Source: Euphorbia lathyris
Taxonomy: Eukaryota; Streptophyta; Magnoliopsida; Malpighiales; Euphorbiaceae
DNA length: 64,000 bases
NCBI RefSeq assembly: GCF_963576675.1
Contig: NC_088913.1
Location: 92,317,001-92,381,000, forward strand
Direction: 5' to 3'
Made by a program: the position numbers and the translations under genes. Shown here one piece after another: positions 48,694 to 60,670 of this stretch. The notes beneath the pieces are model-generated. The model worked only from the letters and a program-made list of their open reading frames with translations. It had not been told where the DNA came from and made no database searches. Every line of letters starts with the position of its first letter. Within the stretch, counting starts at the first letter, position 1.

Positions 48694-51600
48694 TTGGCAG
48701 CCAACGAGGAGGCATGCATGACCCTGAGTAACCAGCTTGCCACAATCAGACAAGAAGAAAGGGAATGCCATGAGGCATTCCTCTTACAAGAAGAGGCGAT
48801 TCAAGCCATCGCCCTAAGGAGCGGCAAGGAAGTGGACACACTCGTGGCACCTCCATCGCAAACATATCTGTCACCTCAGGTAAGTAGGGAACCGGAAGTG
48901 GTAAGCAACCCCGGTCCCGCATCTGAAACTCCAGCTCCTGAAGTAGCTGTAGAAAAAGTAGTTAGGCCTTATACACCAAAACTGTCATTCCCTCAGAAGC
49001 AGAAAAAGGCCAACTTAGATAAGAAATTTGCTCGGTTTTCGGAAATCCTTAGTAGATTAGAAATAAACATTCCATTAATGGAAGCACTAGAGGAGATGCC
49101 GAACTATGCAAAATTTCTTAAAGACATGTTGTCGAAAAATAAAAAGTTTGGGGAAAATGAGATAGTGGCTTTAACAGAACAATGCTCGGCCATAATCACC
49201 CATAAATTACACCCCAAGCTTAAAGATCAAGGGAGCTTTACCATCCCATGTAGGATAGGCAACATGCACATAGATAGGGCATTATGCGATTTAGGAGCAA
49301 GTATTAATCTTATGCCTTTATCAATTTTCAGGAAATTGGGACTCGGAGAGCCTAAACCGACAAACATGACACTACAGCTGGCGGACAGGTCGATTGCACG
49401 GCCTAGAGGCATAGTTGAAGATGTATTGGTGAAGGTGGACAAACTGATCTTCCCGGTCGATTTTGTGGTCCTCGACATGGAAGAAGATGACTCCGTCCCC
49501 ATTCTCCTCGGGAGACCGTTTCTTGCAACCGGTAGGACACTGATAGACGTCCATGGAGGTAAATTAGTCCTAAGGGTGCAGGACGAAGAAGTAACATTTA
49601 ACGTTTATGAGTCTATGAAATTTCCTCAAGAACGCTCCAAAAGTTGTAACTTTGTGGATGCACTAATAGATGAATGTATTGAGGAAGTTGACCTTAGCAT
49701 AAGAAAAGCCTCTTTAGAACTCGGTCTAGGTGGTGAGGAATGTGAAAACTCGAATGAACCATTTGAAGATCTCCCACCTGAAAAATGTTATTGGGTTAAG
49801 GGAAGAAAAGAGGACCTTGATCGTGAGATCAAACCTAAGCCTAAAACCTCGTTAGAGGAACCTCCAAAATTGGAGCTTAAACCCTTACCCAACAACCTGA
49901 AATATGTTTTTCTTCAACCTCCCACAGATTTACCCGTTATTATTTCTTCTTTGTTGACAGTTGAACAGGAAGAAAAATTGGTGGAGGTGCTGATGGAGCA
50001 TAAAGGGGCCTTTGGATGGTCAATCCACGACATCAAAGGCATCGACCCCAAAATCTGCACGCATAGAATTTTCCTTGAGGAAGAGATCAAGCCATATGCC
50101 CAACCTCAACGACGGCTCAACCCTAACATGAAAGAGGTGGTAAAAGTCGAGGTTATAAAACTCCTTGACGTAGGTATCATCTTTCCGATTTCTGACAGCC
50201 AATGGGTAAGCCCGGTTCAATGCGTGCCCAAAAAAGGGGGAACAACGGTAATGGAAAATGAAAAAGGGGAATTAATCCCAACTAGAAAGGTTACGGGTTG
50301 GCGTGTATGCATAGATTATAGGAAATTAAACGAGGCCACCCGTAAAGACCACTTTCCCTTACCATTTATTGATCAAATGTTGGAACGGTTGGCAGGGCAC
50401 GAATTTTTCTGTACTTTAGATGGGTTATCCGGCTATATGCAAATTCCTGTGGACCCTCTGGATCAAGAGAAAACCACATTCACTTGCCCCTATGGGACTT
50501 TTTCATATAGGCGGATGCCTTTCGGATTATGTAATGCCCCTGCCACATTCCAACGTTGTATGATGGCTATGTTTTCTGACATGGTCGAGGATTTCCTAGA
50601 AATTTTCATGGATGATTTTAATGTTGTAGGACCTACTTTCGACCAATGTCTTGAAAACTTGGACCGAGTCTTAGAACATTGTGAAGACAAGAACTTGGCA
50701 CTTAATTGGGAAAAGTGCCAGTTCATGGTCCAAAATTGTATAGTATTAGGACACAAGGTGTCGGGGAAGGGGATCGAGGTCGATCCAGCAAAAATTGAGG
50801 TAATTGAAAAACTGCCACCTTCTACCAATGTGAAATTGGTTAGGAGCTTTTTAGGACATGCGGGGTTTTATAGACGGTTCATAAAAGACTTTTCAAAAAT
50901 CACTAAACCCCTCACTCAATTATTACTGAAAGATGCTGATTTTAATTTCAATGAAGAATGTATGCTTGCATTTAAATTACTGAAAAAGAAATTAATTGAA
51001 GCACCCATTATGGTAAGCCCGGATTGGTCCCTTCCCTTTGAGTTAATGTGCGATGCCAGTGATCTGGCCGTAGGAGCCTGTCTTGGGCAGAGGGTGGATA
51101 AACTTTTTCGCCCAATTTTCTATGCTAGCAAAACCTTGAATGATGCACAGCAAAACTATTCAATAACTGAAAAGGAATTGCTAGCCGTAGTCTTTGCTTT
51201 TGACATATTTAGATCTTTTTTGTTGCTATCTAAGGTAATTGTTTTTACTGACCATGCAGCCTTGAGATATCTGATGAGCAAGCAGGATGCAAAACCTAGG
51301 CTGATCCGTTGGATCTTACGACTCCAAGAATTTGACATCGAGATCAGAGACAAAAAAGGGGTGGAAAACATAATAGCAGACCACCTATCTAGGTTAGAGT
51401 CAGATCAACAAACCTTAGAGCATGAGACAATCAAGGAGGTATTTCCGGACGAAACATTGTATTCGGTACGATCTCTCCCCTGGTTTGCAGACATCGCAAA
51501 CTACAAAGTCGGTAACATTCTTCCCCCTGATTTAGATGCAAGCAAGAAACGTAAGTTTATGTTTGAAAACAAACAATACTTTTGGGAAGAACCATACTTG

Positions 51601-52779
51601 ATTCGATTCTGCACTGATGGCATAATTAGGAGATGTATACCTGAAGAGGAGGTAGATTCAGTGATTAATATGTGTCATTCTAGGGAACTAGGTGGCCATT
51701 TCGGGCCAGATAGGACAGTGGCAAAAATCCTTCAAAGTGGGTTTTGGTGGCCACAAATGCATAAAGATGTTAATAACTATATTAAATACTGTGATGCATG
51801 TCAGAGAGTAGGAAATATCTCTAGGAGAAATGAGATGCTTCAACAAGGTATACTCGTGTGTGAGCTATTTGATGTTTGGGGCATATACTTCATGGGACCT
51901 TTCCCCATGTCACACACCAACCAATACATTCTTGTGGCGGTTGATTATGTTTCCAAATGGGTAGAAGCAGAAGCTCTACCCACAAATGATGCTCGAGTAG
52001 TGATGAGATTTCTGAGAAAGAATATTTTTACTAGATTCGGGACCCCCCGGACCATCATCAGTGATGGGGGATCCCATTTTTGCAATAGGCAATTTGACAT
52101 GTTGCTCCAAAAGTATGGCGTAGCTCATAGGGTTGCAACACCCTACCACCCTCAAACGAGTGGCCAAGTAGAAGTGTCAAATAGGGAGTTAAAACATATT
52201 CTTGAGAAAACAGTAGGGAATGCTAGAAAAGACTGGAGCCTTAAGCTGGATGATGCTCTTTGGGCATATCGGACAGCTTTTAAGACTCCAATAGGAATGT
52301 CCCCCTATCGTTTAGTTTTCGGAAAATCTTGTCACTTACCGGTTGAACTAGAGCATAAGGCTTATTGGGCGCTGAAATATTTGAATTTTGACCCAAAACT
52401 TTCAGGTGAACTACGACTAACTCAGCTGCACAAACTGGATGAACTCCGGTACAACTCTTACGAAAATGCCAAGCTATACAAAGAATGAACCAAAAGGGTG
52501 CATGATAGGAAAGTACAAAAGAAAACCTTTGAACTAGGTGATCAAGTACTACTATACAACTCCCGATTGAGATTCTTCCCGGGCAAAGTCAAAAGTAGAT
52601 GGCATGGACCATTCTCGGTCATCAACGCACACCCCTCTGGAATGGTTGAAATCAAAGGGAGGGATGGAGCCACCCAAAAGGTAAATGGGCACCGCCTAAA
52701 GCTTTATCTTGGCAAGAACGATTCGGACGTACAAGTTCTGCGCCTACAGACAAGCACAGAATGGGCGGCCGATCAGTAA
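48694..52779 (+). pseudogene. pol of E2: protease, reverse transcriptase, RNase H, integrase
   Basis: One frame runs 48694-52488, stops at TGA (52486-52488), and continues in frame to 52779. Protease: [11 protein letters not shown] with the catalytic Asp at 49288, closing [44 protein letters not shown] and FMDDF at about 50605-50619 (FMDD instead of YVDD is usual in Athila). RNase [36 protein letters not shown]. Integrase: HHCC zinc part ([17 protein letters not shown]), then GIYFMGPF, where Tyr (TAC, 51886-51888) stands at the first catalytic Asp; the second Asp (ISDGGSHF) and Glu (GQVEVSNRE) are present. The tail has VLLYNSRLRFFPGKVKSRW and GPFSV. RT and RNase H look intact; integration should fail. 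Confidence 0.9.
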
Positions 52780-53783
52780 GTTGTCTTCTCCACCCTAACT
52801 CTTTACACTCGTACTTCATGATTTGTGATGCAATGTTGGAACTTATTGCATATTTTTAGTGTGAGGAGGAGGGGTAGACAAACTTACAAAAATTGTATAA
52901 ATTTTTAATTTTTGTTGCGTCGTGTCTAGTTTAGTTTAGCGTTTTTGGGTTCTATTTATGTTTTTGTGTGTTTAGGACCTAAAACCGTGAACCTCCTTCG
53001 AATCTAAACTTCGTTATTTGTCTTTGAGGGCTGAGAACCGAATCTAAAATTGCATGACAACTAGTTTAGGCGTAGGACACAACTCTTGTATCTGTAAAAG
53101 CATGAGCTAAAGTTTGCATTTAGACCCTACTTTTGAAGAAATGCTAAAATCATTACTTAGGTAGATAACTTAAGAATTGAAGGCATGTGACATTAAACTT
53201 GAGTTTGGGGAAAACTAGTAAACACAAAATTGAAACCCAAAGAATTGTGAGTTGAATTTGAGCCCAAGAGCGAACATCAAAAAGCTCTTTTTCTTGACCT
53301 TTTTGTGTGAATGCTTTGACTTGTAGAAGATTACAGATTTTGCACCTAATACTGTGTTGAACCTACATGCAATGGTTTGAGATGATATCATCGGAACCAT
53401 ATGGCATAGTAGAGGAACGCGGATGAACGTGCAAAATCAATGTAATCCTAAGCAAGAACATAAGCCGAGAGTAAACACCTTAGCCACCAAAAATTGTGTG
53501 AAATGAGTGAACTACCTGTGGTGAGGTGTTTTACTTAGCGATCCCCTTAAACTCGTTTAATTGAACATGTGTCCATTTGCTTAAAACTATGACCCATGAT
53601 AATTGAAATGCGGCTTTTGGATATCGTGTCTCTACTTTGTATTTCCGAATGCATGTAATTACAAATGCTCGAAACTGTGTCAAGCACCTAGTCAAACCGG
53701 GAGGTTTTCTAGCTTGCTTGTGATGGCGGGTTTAGTTTTTTAGTTTACTTGGGGACAAGTAAAGTTTTAAGTGCGAGGAGGTT
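52780..53783 (+). other. 3' non-coding region and polypurine tract of E2
   Basis: It is homologous to the E1 3' region in inverse orientation (shared blocks such as GTGAGGAGGAGGGGTAGAC). No env-position ORF. It ends with the polypurine tract AAGTGCGAGGAGGTT (53769-53783) directly before the 3' LTR. Confidence 0.75.
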
Positions 53784-55358
53784 TGATAGGAGTCAAAAAC
53801 CCCTATCTTTGGGTACGGTTTTAGGACGGGTTTTAGAGTTATTTAGTTAATAAGCGAGCAATTTTCGCATTTAAATGCTTTTGTGTGAGTTAGTTACAAA
53901 TTGGAAACGTTCTATTTACTTTTCGTCGTTTAGGCTCGTTTTGTGATCAATTTAGGCAAATACGGCCGAAATAGCATGCATAGTATAATTCCGTTATCTT
54001 TTAAAGCTAATTGGTCCGTCAAAAGTCGCACCAAACGAAGCGTTTGCTCAAAATAAGCGATTGACGGATCAATTTGGCTTTTGGACTAATGTTATCTGGA
54101 GTTTTTATACGTGCGCAGGTGTAAGTTCGAGCGAAAAAGGACATCGAGGTGATTTGGCATGCATCGAGCGCGTTCCGGGCGAAAACGCTCGGCGAGCAGG
54201 CCGCCAGGCGCCTGCTCGGCGAGCAGGGGGCTGCTCGGCGCGAGCAGCCCTGCTCGCCGAGCAGCTCGCCCTGCTCGGCGAGCAACCCTGCGGGAATTGG
54301 TCAAAAAGACCAATTCCGCCCCCACGAAGCCACGTTTGACCCCACGTCTTCCTACACCAACAAAGACACGAAAATAGGTCAAAACGAGGCCCGAGCCGCG
54401 TCTATAAATAGGATTTTTCCATTGTAATTCAATATCTTTCGTTTTTGTAAATTATTTTAGCTTTCCCCTTGTAATTCCTCTCCATCTTCTCCATATCTTC
54501 TTCAACCTCCATTGAAGCTCCTTCAAAGCTCTTCCTCGAGGAATTATCAAGGTCCGTCCTTAAGATTAAGTCGCCGGCTGCAGAGTAAACAGGTTCCCTG
54601 AAAGGGATTTTTGTATCTCCTTTTATCTTTCCTTGTTTGTACTCTTTGATACAGTTGCCGAACTTGACTTATTGTATCTTGTGACAATTATCTTCGCCTT
54701 TAATAATAATTTAGCTCTTGTTTTGTTCTATGATTATTTGTTTAATCTCTATCTTATGCTTTATTCAATTGGTTTAACTCATTCAAAAGCCCCAAAATCT
54801 AGTAGGCACATATTGCGAGCTGAATCTGACCTAGTCAGAGCCTAGGAGATTGACGACCTCTTAGTTGATTAAGCGCCAATTTACTGAGCCTTAGACCTAG
54901 TTTCGGCCTTAGGGAATCACACGCTAGGAACCTCAGGAGGGTAAGTAGGGTTAATCGCCTTGAATACAAGTGACTCAGATTAGGTTTTTATTCGATAGAC
55001 TTGATAATCTATCTTCATTATTATCGTTCATACCATGTTCCTTCGAATAATTGCATTAATGAAAGATCAATTAGGGGTAGAGTAACTTAGTTAGGCGTAG
55101 AATAACTTAGCTAGAATTAGATAACCTAGTTAGAATTAAATAACTTAGCTAGGATTAGTATAATTCAACCTAGGAGTAGATTAACTTAAACAAACCAACT
55201 CAAAACCCCCTAAGCCTAGATAACATCCGAGATCGAGTAGCTCGGTACTTGCAGAAATAAATCATGTGGACGATAACCTGGACTTAAACCAGAAATTTAT
55301 TACTTGATAACGACGGGTTACACTTATCCCTTAGTGAGGTTTCGCGGAAACCGCATCA
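53784..55358 (+). repeat. 3' LTR of E2, 1.58 kb
   Basis: It starts TGATAGGAGTC and ends GGAAACCGCATCA; GTAGG follows (55359-55363). TATA box at 54403-54410. The palindromic array lies at 54183-54290 and includes the uninterrupted E1 target sequence. Confidence 0.92.
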
Positions 55359-58300
55359 GTAGGTCAGCTTGATCTCATCTTTTAGTACATGGTCTCTGAT
55401 GAAGTGATGCCTTATGCTAACATGCTTCATCCTGCTGTGTTGGACTGGATTCTTAGATAGATCAATGTCACTTTTGTTGTCGCATTTGATCTCTATTGTC
55501 TTTGTTTTGACTCCGTAATCCTCAAGTTGTTGCTTTATCCATAGGACTTGTGCAACACAGCTTCCAGCAGCCATGTACTCAGCTTCAGTTGTAGACAGAG
55601 CTACAGATGATTGCTTCTTGCTGAACCAAGATACTAGACAGCTTCCAAGGAAATGACATCCTCCCGAAGTACTCTTCCGTTCTAGCTTATCTCGTCCATA
55701 GTCAGCATCAATATATCCAATGAGTGTGAAGTCATTTGAGGTTGGATACCATAGACCTGCATCAACTGAGCTTTGCAAGTATCTAAAAATTCTTTTCACA
55801 GCCGTTAGATGAGATTCCCTGGGGTCAGCTTGATATCTAGCACAATAGCATACTGAGTATTGAATATCCGGTCTACTAGCAGTGAGATAGAGTAAAGAAC
55901 CTATCATACCTCGATAGAGTTTACTATCAACTGACTTACTCTTCTCATCCTTGCACAGGACAATATCAGTTCCCATGGGGGTTGATATTGGTTTGCAATC
56001 TACCATGCTGAATTTCTTTAACATTTCCTTGGTGTACTTAGACTGACTTATAAAGATGCCATTCTTACCTTGCTTAATTTGAAGTCCAAGGAAGAAGTTG
56101 AGTTCACCCATCATTGACATTTCAAACTCAGTTTGCATCTGTTGGCTAAATTCTTTGCACAAAGACTCGCCAGTAGCACCAAATATTATCATCTACGTAT
56201 ATCTGTGCAAGTAAGGTATGTTTACCCTTTTTCTTAATAAACAAGGTTGTGTCAGCTTTTCCTCTGACATAGTTCCTGGTGAGCAGGAAATTGGTCAACC
56301 TCTCATACCAAGCTCTTGGAGCTTGTTTTAGGCCATACAAGGCCTTTTTGAGTTTATAAACATGGTTTGGAAACTTTGAATCTTCAAACCCAAGAGGTTG
56401 ATTAACATATACCTCTTCGTTTATAAAGCCATTAAGAAATGCACTTTTCACATCCATTTGGTATAGTTTAAAATTCATGAAACGAGCATAGGCACACAAT
56501 ATACGTATAGCTTCTAGCCTAGCAACAGGTGCAAATGTTTCTCCATAGTCTATACCTTCTTGCTGACTATAGCCTTGGGCTACAAGTCGAGCTTTGTTTC
56601 TAATCACATTTCCATGCTCATCTAGTTTATTTCTAAAGACCCACTTGGTTCCTATGGGCTTTTGATTCCTAGGTCTAGGCACTAGATCCCATACCTCATT
56701 TCTGGTGTATTGGTCAAGTTCTTCTTGCATGGCATTTATCCAATATTCATCTTGCTCAGCATCACCAAAATTCTTTGGCTCAAGCATTGAGACGAAGGCA
56801 ACATTGCTAAGGTATTTTCTAAGTTGATCTCTGGTCATCAACTTGTTTTTGGCAGCATCAAGAATGGCCTGTTCTGTATGTCCTCTTGGGATCTTTATTT
56901 CCTTGGGCAATGTTGAGTCATTTGGAAGAGGTGTTTCTACAATCTCTACATGAATAGATTGGTCAGCAAATGATATTTCAATTTCTTGCTTACCTTGGGT
57001 CAGCTCCTGTATAGATGACACAGAGGCTTCTGGTTGATCAGCGGAAGCTGAGCTTGGTTCATCTTCTTCAGGCTGAGCTGACTTACCTGTAGGGTCAGTT
57101 TCATCGAACTCAACATGCACAGACTCTTCTACAACCTGAGTTCTTTTGTTAAAAACTCTATATGCTTTACTGTTTGTTGAGTACCCTAAAAAGATCGCCT
57201 CGTCAGCTTTATCATCAAATTTAGCAAGGTTGTCTTTTGTATTGAGTATAAAGCATTTACACACAAAGGCACGAAAGTATCCAATGTTTGGCTTTCGTCC
57301 TTTCCAAAGCTCATATGGGGTTTTGTTAAGTATAGGTCTAACTAGAGCCCTATTTAGTATGTAACATGCCGTGTGAATAGCTTCACCCCAGAAGTACTTT
57401 GGAAGCCTATTTTCACTCAGCGTTGTCCTAGATATTTCGACAATAGTTTTATTTTTCCTTTCAACGACCCCATTTTGTTGAGGTGTTCTAGGAGCAGAGA
57501 AGTTGTGGTCAATACCACTGGTTTCACAGAATTCATCAAACTGTTGGTTTTTGAATTCTCCACCATTGTCGCTTCTAATGTGAGCTACTCTTAGGTCTTT
57601 GTCATTTTCAAGCTTTTTTATCAGTGTGGTAAACATCTCAAAAGTTTCATCCTTGCTGCTCAGCAAGATGATCCAAGTGTACCGAGAGAAATCATCTACA
57701 ATAACCAAGGAAAATTTCTTACCTCCCAAGCTGAGTGGCTGGATAGGTCCGAAAAGATCCAAGCGTAGTAATTCCAATGGTCTTTTGGTTGAGACAATAT
57801 GTTTGCTATGAAATGACTTTTTAGTTTGTTTGCCTTGCTGACAAGCTTTACACAGTTGATCTTTTTCAAACTTTAATTTGGGTAATCCCTCAACTAATTG
57901 CTTTCTAGCTAATTTGGCAAGAAGGTCCATACTGACATGCCCAAGTCTTCTATGCCATAGCCAGGAGTTGTCCTCTTTAGACACCAAGCATATGTTTTTA
58001 GAAAACTGTTTTTCTAGGTTTAACATGTATACATTTTCTACACGAGAGGCAGTTAAAATCAATTCATTTGTATTTCCCTCAAGTATTTGACACTTAGTAT
58101 CATCAAATACAACCTTTCTGCCGCTCTTGCAAAGCTGAGCTACACTCAGCAGATTGTATTTGAGACCTTTAACTAAGGAGACAGACTCAATGGTTGGGTT
58201 ACCTCCGATAGTACCTGAGCCGACTATCTTACCCTTCTTGTTGTCTCCAAAGCTTACACTTCCACCTCGTTTAAGCTCTAGTGTGATGAACTGAGTTTCA

Positions 58301-59584
58301 TCACCTGTCATATGCCTTAAGCATGCGCTGTCTATATACCATAGTTTTGACTTCTCCACGCATGTCAAGCTGACCTGCAGTTTAAAATATCCATTTTTAG
58401 GTACCCAATTCCTTTTGGGTCCTTTCTTGTTAGTATAAACAGGTGCAAAATCATATTTTAACTTGTGACGGCATACTTTTATGGTGTGGCCTAGCTTACC
58501 ACAGAAATCACAAAAAGGTACCCTTTGTGGGTTGAACTGAGTATGGTCAGCATTATTGTGTTGGGCATGCCAACATACTTTTGTGGTATGCCCTTTTCTT
58601 CCGCAGAAGTCACATTGGACAATCCGCTTGTTATGCCAACACACATCCTTTGTGTGTCCCCTTTTTCCACAACACTCACATTGAGTAAATTTCTTATGCT
58701 GACTAGTATTTGCGTACTCAGCATGGGGTTTATTTCTACTTGAGCCCTTCCCTTGACTCTGTAACATTGTGATATCCTTTCTAAGTTTCTTTGACTCAGA
58801 TTGAACCTCCGTGACAAACTTATGTAAGATTTGCATGTTGGTATGCAAGTCATAGTTGTCCTGGAGAAGATATCGGAGGTCACTCAGTTTGACCTCTTCA
58901 ATCTCATCACAGCGCCTGCTGAGTGCCTTAATCTTTTTGTTACACTTCTTAGTTAGTGTATATAAGTCACTCAGGGCATTTACCATTTCATTTCTAAACA
59001 AAAGAAAGGATGTTACCTCATTGTTGTTTTCCTCCTGCTCGGAATCCTCAGAGAGGTCAGCTTGCTCAGATTGGGATTGGTCAGCTCCATCATCTGCCAT
59101 GAAACATATGTTGGCTATTTCATTTTGCTCAGCTTCATATGATGTTGACACATCACTGTCACTCCATGTGGCTACCATAGCCTTTTTGCTTCCCTTCTTC
59201 TCCTTTTTGAGGTTGGGACAGCTTGACTTGATGTGCCCAGTTTGATGACACTCAAAGCATGTGACAGACTTCGAGCTGTCCTTCTTGTACTTGTCACTTG
59301 ACTCGGCTTTATACTTGTAATTTCTTCTAAATGACCTTTTGCCGTTTCTATCATTCCTTCTGAACAGCTTTTTCATCTTTCTGGTGAACATGGCTATTTC
59401 CTCGTCATCAGTTGACTCAGCTTCAGTCGAGTCAGCTTTCATGACAAGTGACTTTTGTTTCTTATCTTCTGATTTTTCTTTCTCTTTAGCTTCAAAGTTT
59501 TTCATAGAGATTTCATGGGTCAGCAAGGATCCGATCAGCTCATCATATTTATAGGTAGTCAAGTCTTGAGCTTCTTCTACAGCA
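55356..59584 (-). pseudogene. Sirevirus gag remnant and pol: protease, integrase, RT, most of RNase H
   Basis: The frame starts at the junction (59584), inside gag ([21 protein letters not shown]). A CCHC knuckle ([14 protein letters not shown]) lies near 59270-59230; three more follow at 58700-58440: [42 protein letters not shown]. Protease: [11 protein letters not shown] (Asp at 58332-58330; A replaces the usual G). Integrase: [20 protein letters not shown], and DDE in [16 protein letters not shown] and [11 protein letters not shown] reaches YVDD (56199-56188), where the frame shifts directly after the two Asp codons; the remainder ([13 protein letters not shown] onward) includes RNase H DADYGRDKLERKSTSGG and ALSTTEAEYMAAGSC, and stops at LTY where E2 is inserted. 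The main ORF (about 1140 residues) is otherwise unbroken. Confidence 0.88.
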
Positions 59585-60670
59585 GTCTTCTCGATCTATC
59601 TCTATAGATCTTTATACCAAGTATATAAGCTGCTTCACCAAGGTCTTTCATTGAGAAGTTACCAGATAACCATACTTTCACTGACTGTAAGAGAGCAACG
59701 TCATTTCCCATTAATAATATATCGTCCACATATAGTATGAGAAATGCTATAGAGCTCCCACTTGCTTTCTTGTAAATGCAAGCTTCTTCGCAATTTTGTT
59801 CAAAACCAAATTGTTTTATGGTTTCGTCAAAACGCTTATTCCAGCTTCTAGATGCTTGCTTGAGTCCATAAATGGATCTCTGAAGTTTGCAAACTTTATT
59901 TGCATCCTTCGATATGAAACCTTCAGACTGCATCATATATAAATCCTCAAGCAGGTTTCTGTTTAGGAAAGCTGTTTTCATATCCATTTGCCAAATCTCA
60001 TAATCATAGTGAGCGGCAATTGCAAGCATGATTCTGATTGATTTGGACATAGCCACAGGAGAGAAAGTTTCGTCATAATCAATTCCTTGCTTCTGACGAT
60101 ATCCTTTCGCTACTAACCTAGCTTTGTAGATGCTAACCTTTCATCCATGTCTGTCTTCTTTTTGAAGATCCACCTGCACCCAATGGGTATTATCCCTTCG
60201 GGTGGATCAACCAAAGTCCACACTTGGTTAGTATACATGGAATCCATTTCAGAATCCATGGCCTCAAGCCATGCTTTAGAATCTGGACTAGTAATAGCCT
60301 CTTCGTAGTTTTCGGGTTCGTCGTCTAACACGGGAACCTCATTATCATCTCCCACTAGAAAACCATATCTAACTGGGAGTTCACGAACTCTTTGTGATCT
60401 ACAAATAGGTGGCACTAGAGTCTCATCTAATGGGACTCCTTCGGGTACCTCAACCGCCTCTGTTGTTTCAGTCGGTGTTTCTTCTTCTTGAACTTTGTCA
60501 AGTTAAATCATGCTTCCCTTTTGTGTTTCTTCGAGAAACTCTTTCTCTAAGAAGGTTGCGTGCTTGGATACGATTACTTTCTGATCATCTGGATGATAGA
60601 AGTAATATCCCATAGTTTCCTTAGGGTATCCAATGAAGAAACATTTATCAGATTTCGAATCTAGTTTGTC
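59583..60670 (-). mobile_element. Copia-1B: fragment of pol nearly identical to Copia-1A
   Basis: It aligns without gaps to 28594-29681 with about a dozen substitutions seen by eye (about 98-99% identity). It encodes part of integrase C-terminus and RT (LYVDDILLMG), on the - strand. It shares with Copia-1A both the TAA (60505-60503) and the frameshift near 60140. The left side is joined to Sirevirus gag; the right side is interrupted by the chromovirus-like element after CTAGTTTGTC, and the rest of Copia-1B should resume with GGACG beyond the window. Confidence 0.88.

Larger units (their letters stand above)
37676..55358 (+). mobile_element. Athila-like Ty3/Gypsy element 'E2' with pol but no capsid and no env-position ORF
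   Basis: It starts TGATAGGGGTC and ends CCGCATCA, flanked by the 5-bp duplication GTAGG. Parts: 5' LTR (37676-38174, then 47026-48113 after the E1 insertion), primer site, gag remnant and pol (48313-52779), 1-kb non-coding 3' region, polypurine tract, 3' LTR (53784-55358). The two LTRs differ at roughly 1-2% of positions by eye. Pol contains two in-frame stops and a lost integrase catalytic Asp. Capsid is missing, so it could not move without help. Confidence 0.9.
32178..59584 (-). mobile_element. Sirevirus (SIRE-type Ty1/Copia), 5'-truncated, with two Athila-like elements nested inside
   Basis: On the - strand the order is gag remnant (from 59584), protease, integrase, RT, RNase H (interrupted at 55364 and resumed at 37675), pol stop at 37571-37569, env-position ORF (36968 to 34036), polypurine tract, and 3' LTR (33609 to 32178). 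The missing segment 37676-55358 is E2, flanked by GTAGG on both sides (37671-37675 and 55359-55363); the reading frame runs LTY | VPTNDQLADIFTKPL across the site. The 5' LTR and N-terminal gag are lost; the sequence jumps to a Copia-1 fragment at 59583. Confidence 0.88.
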
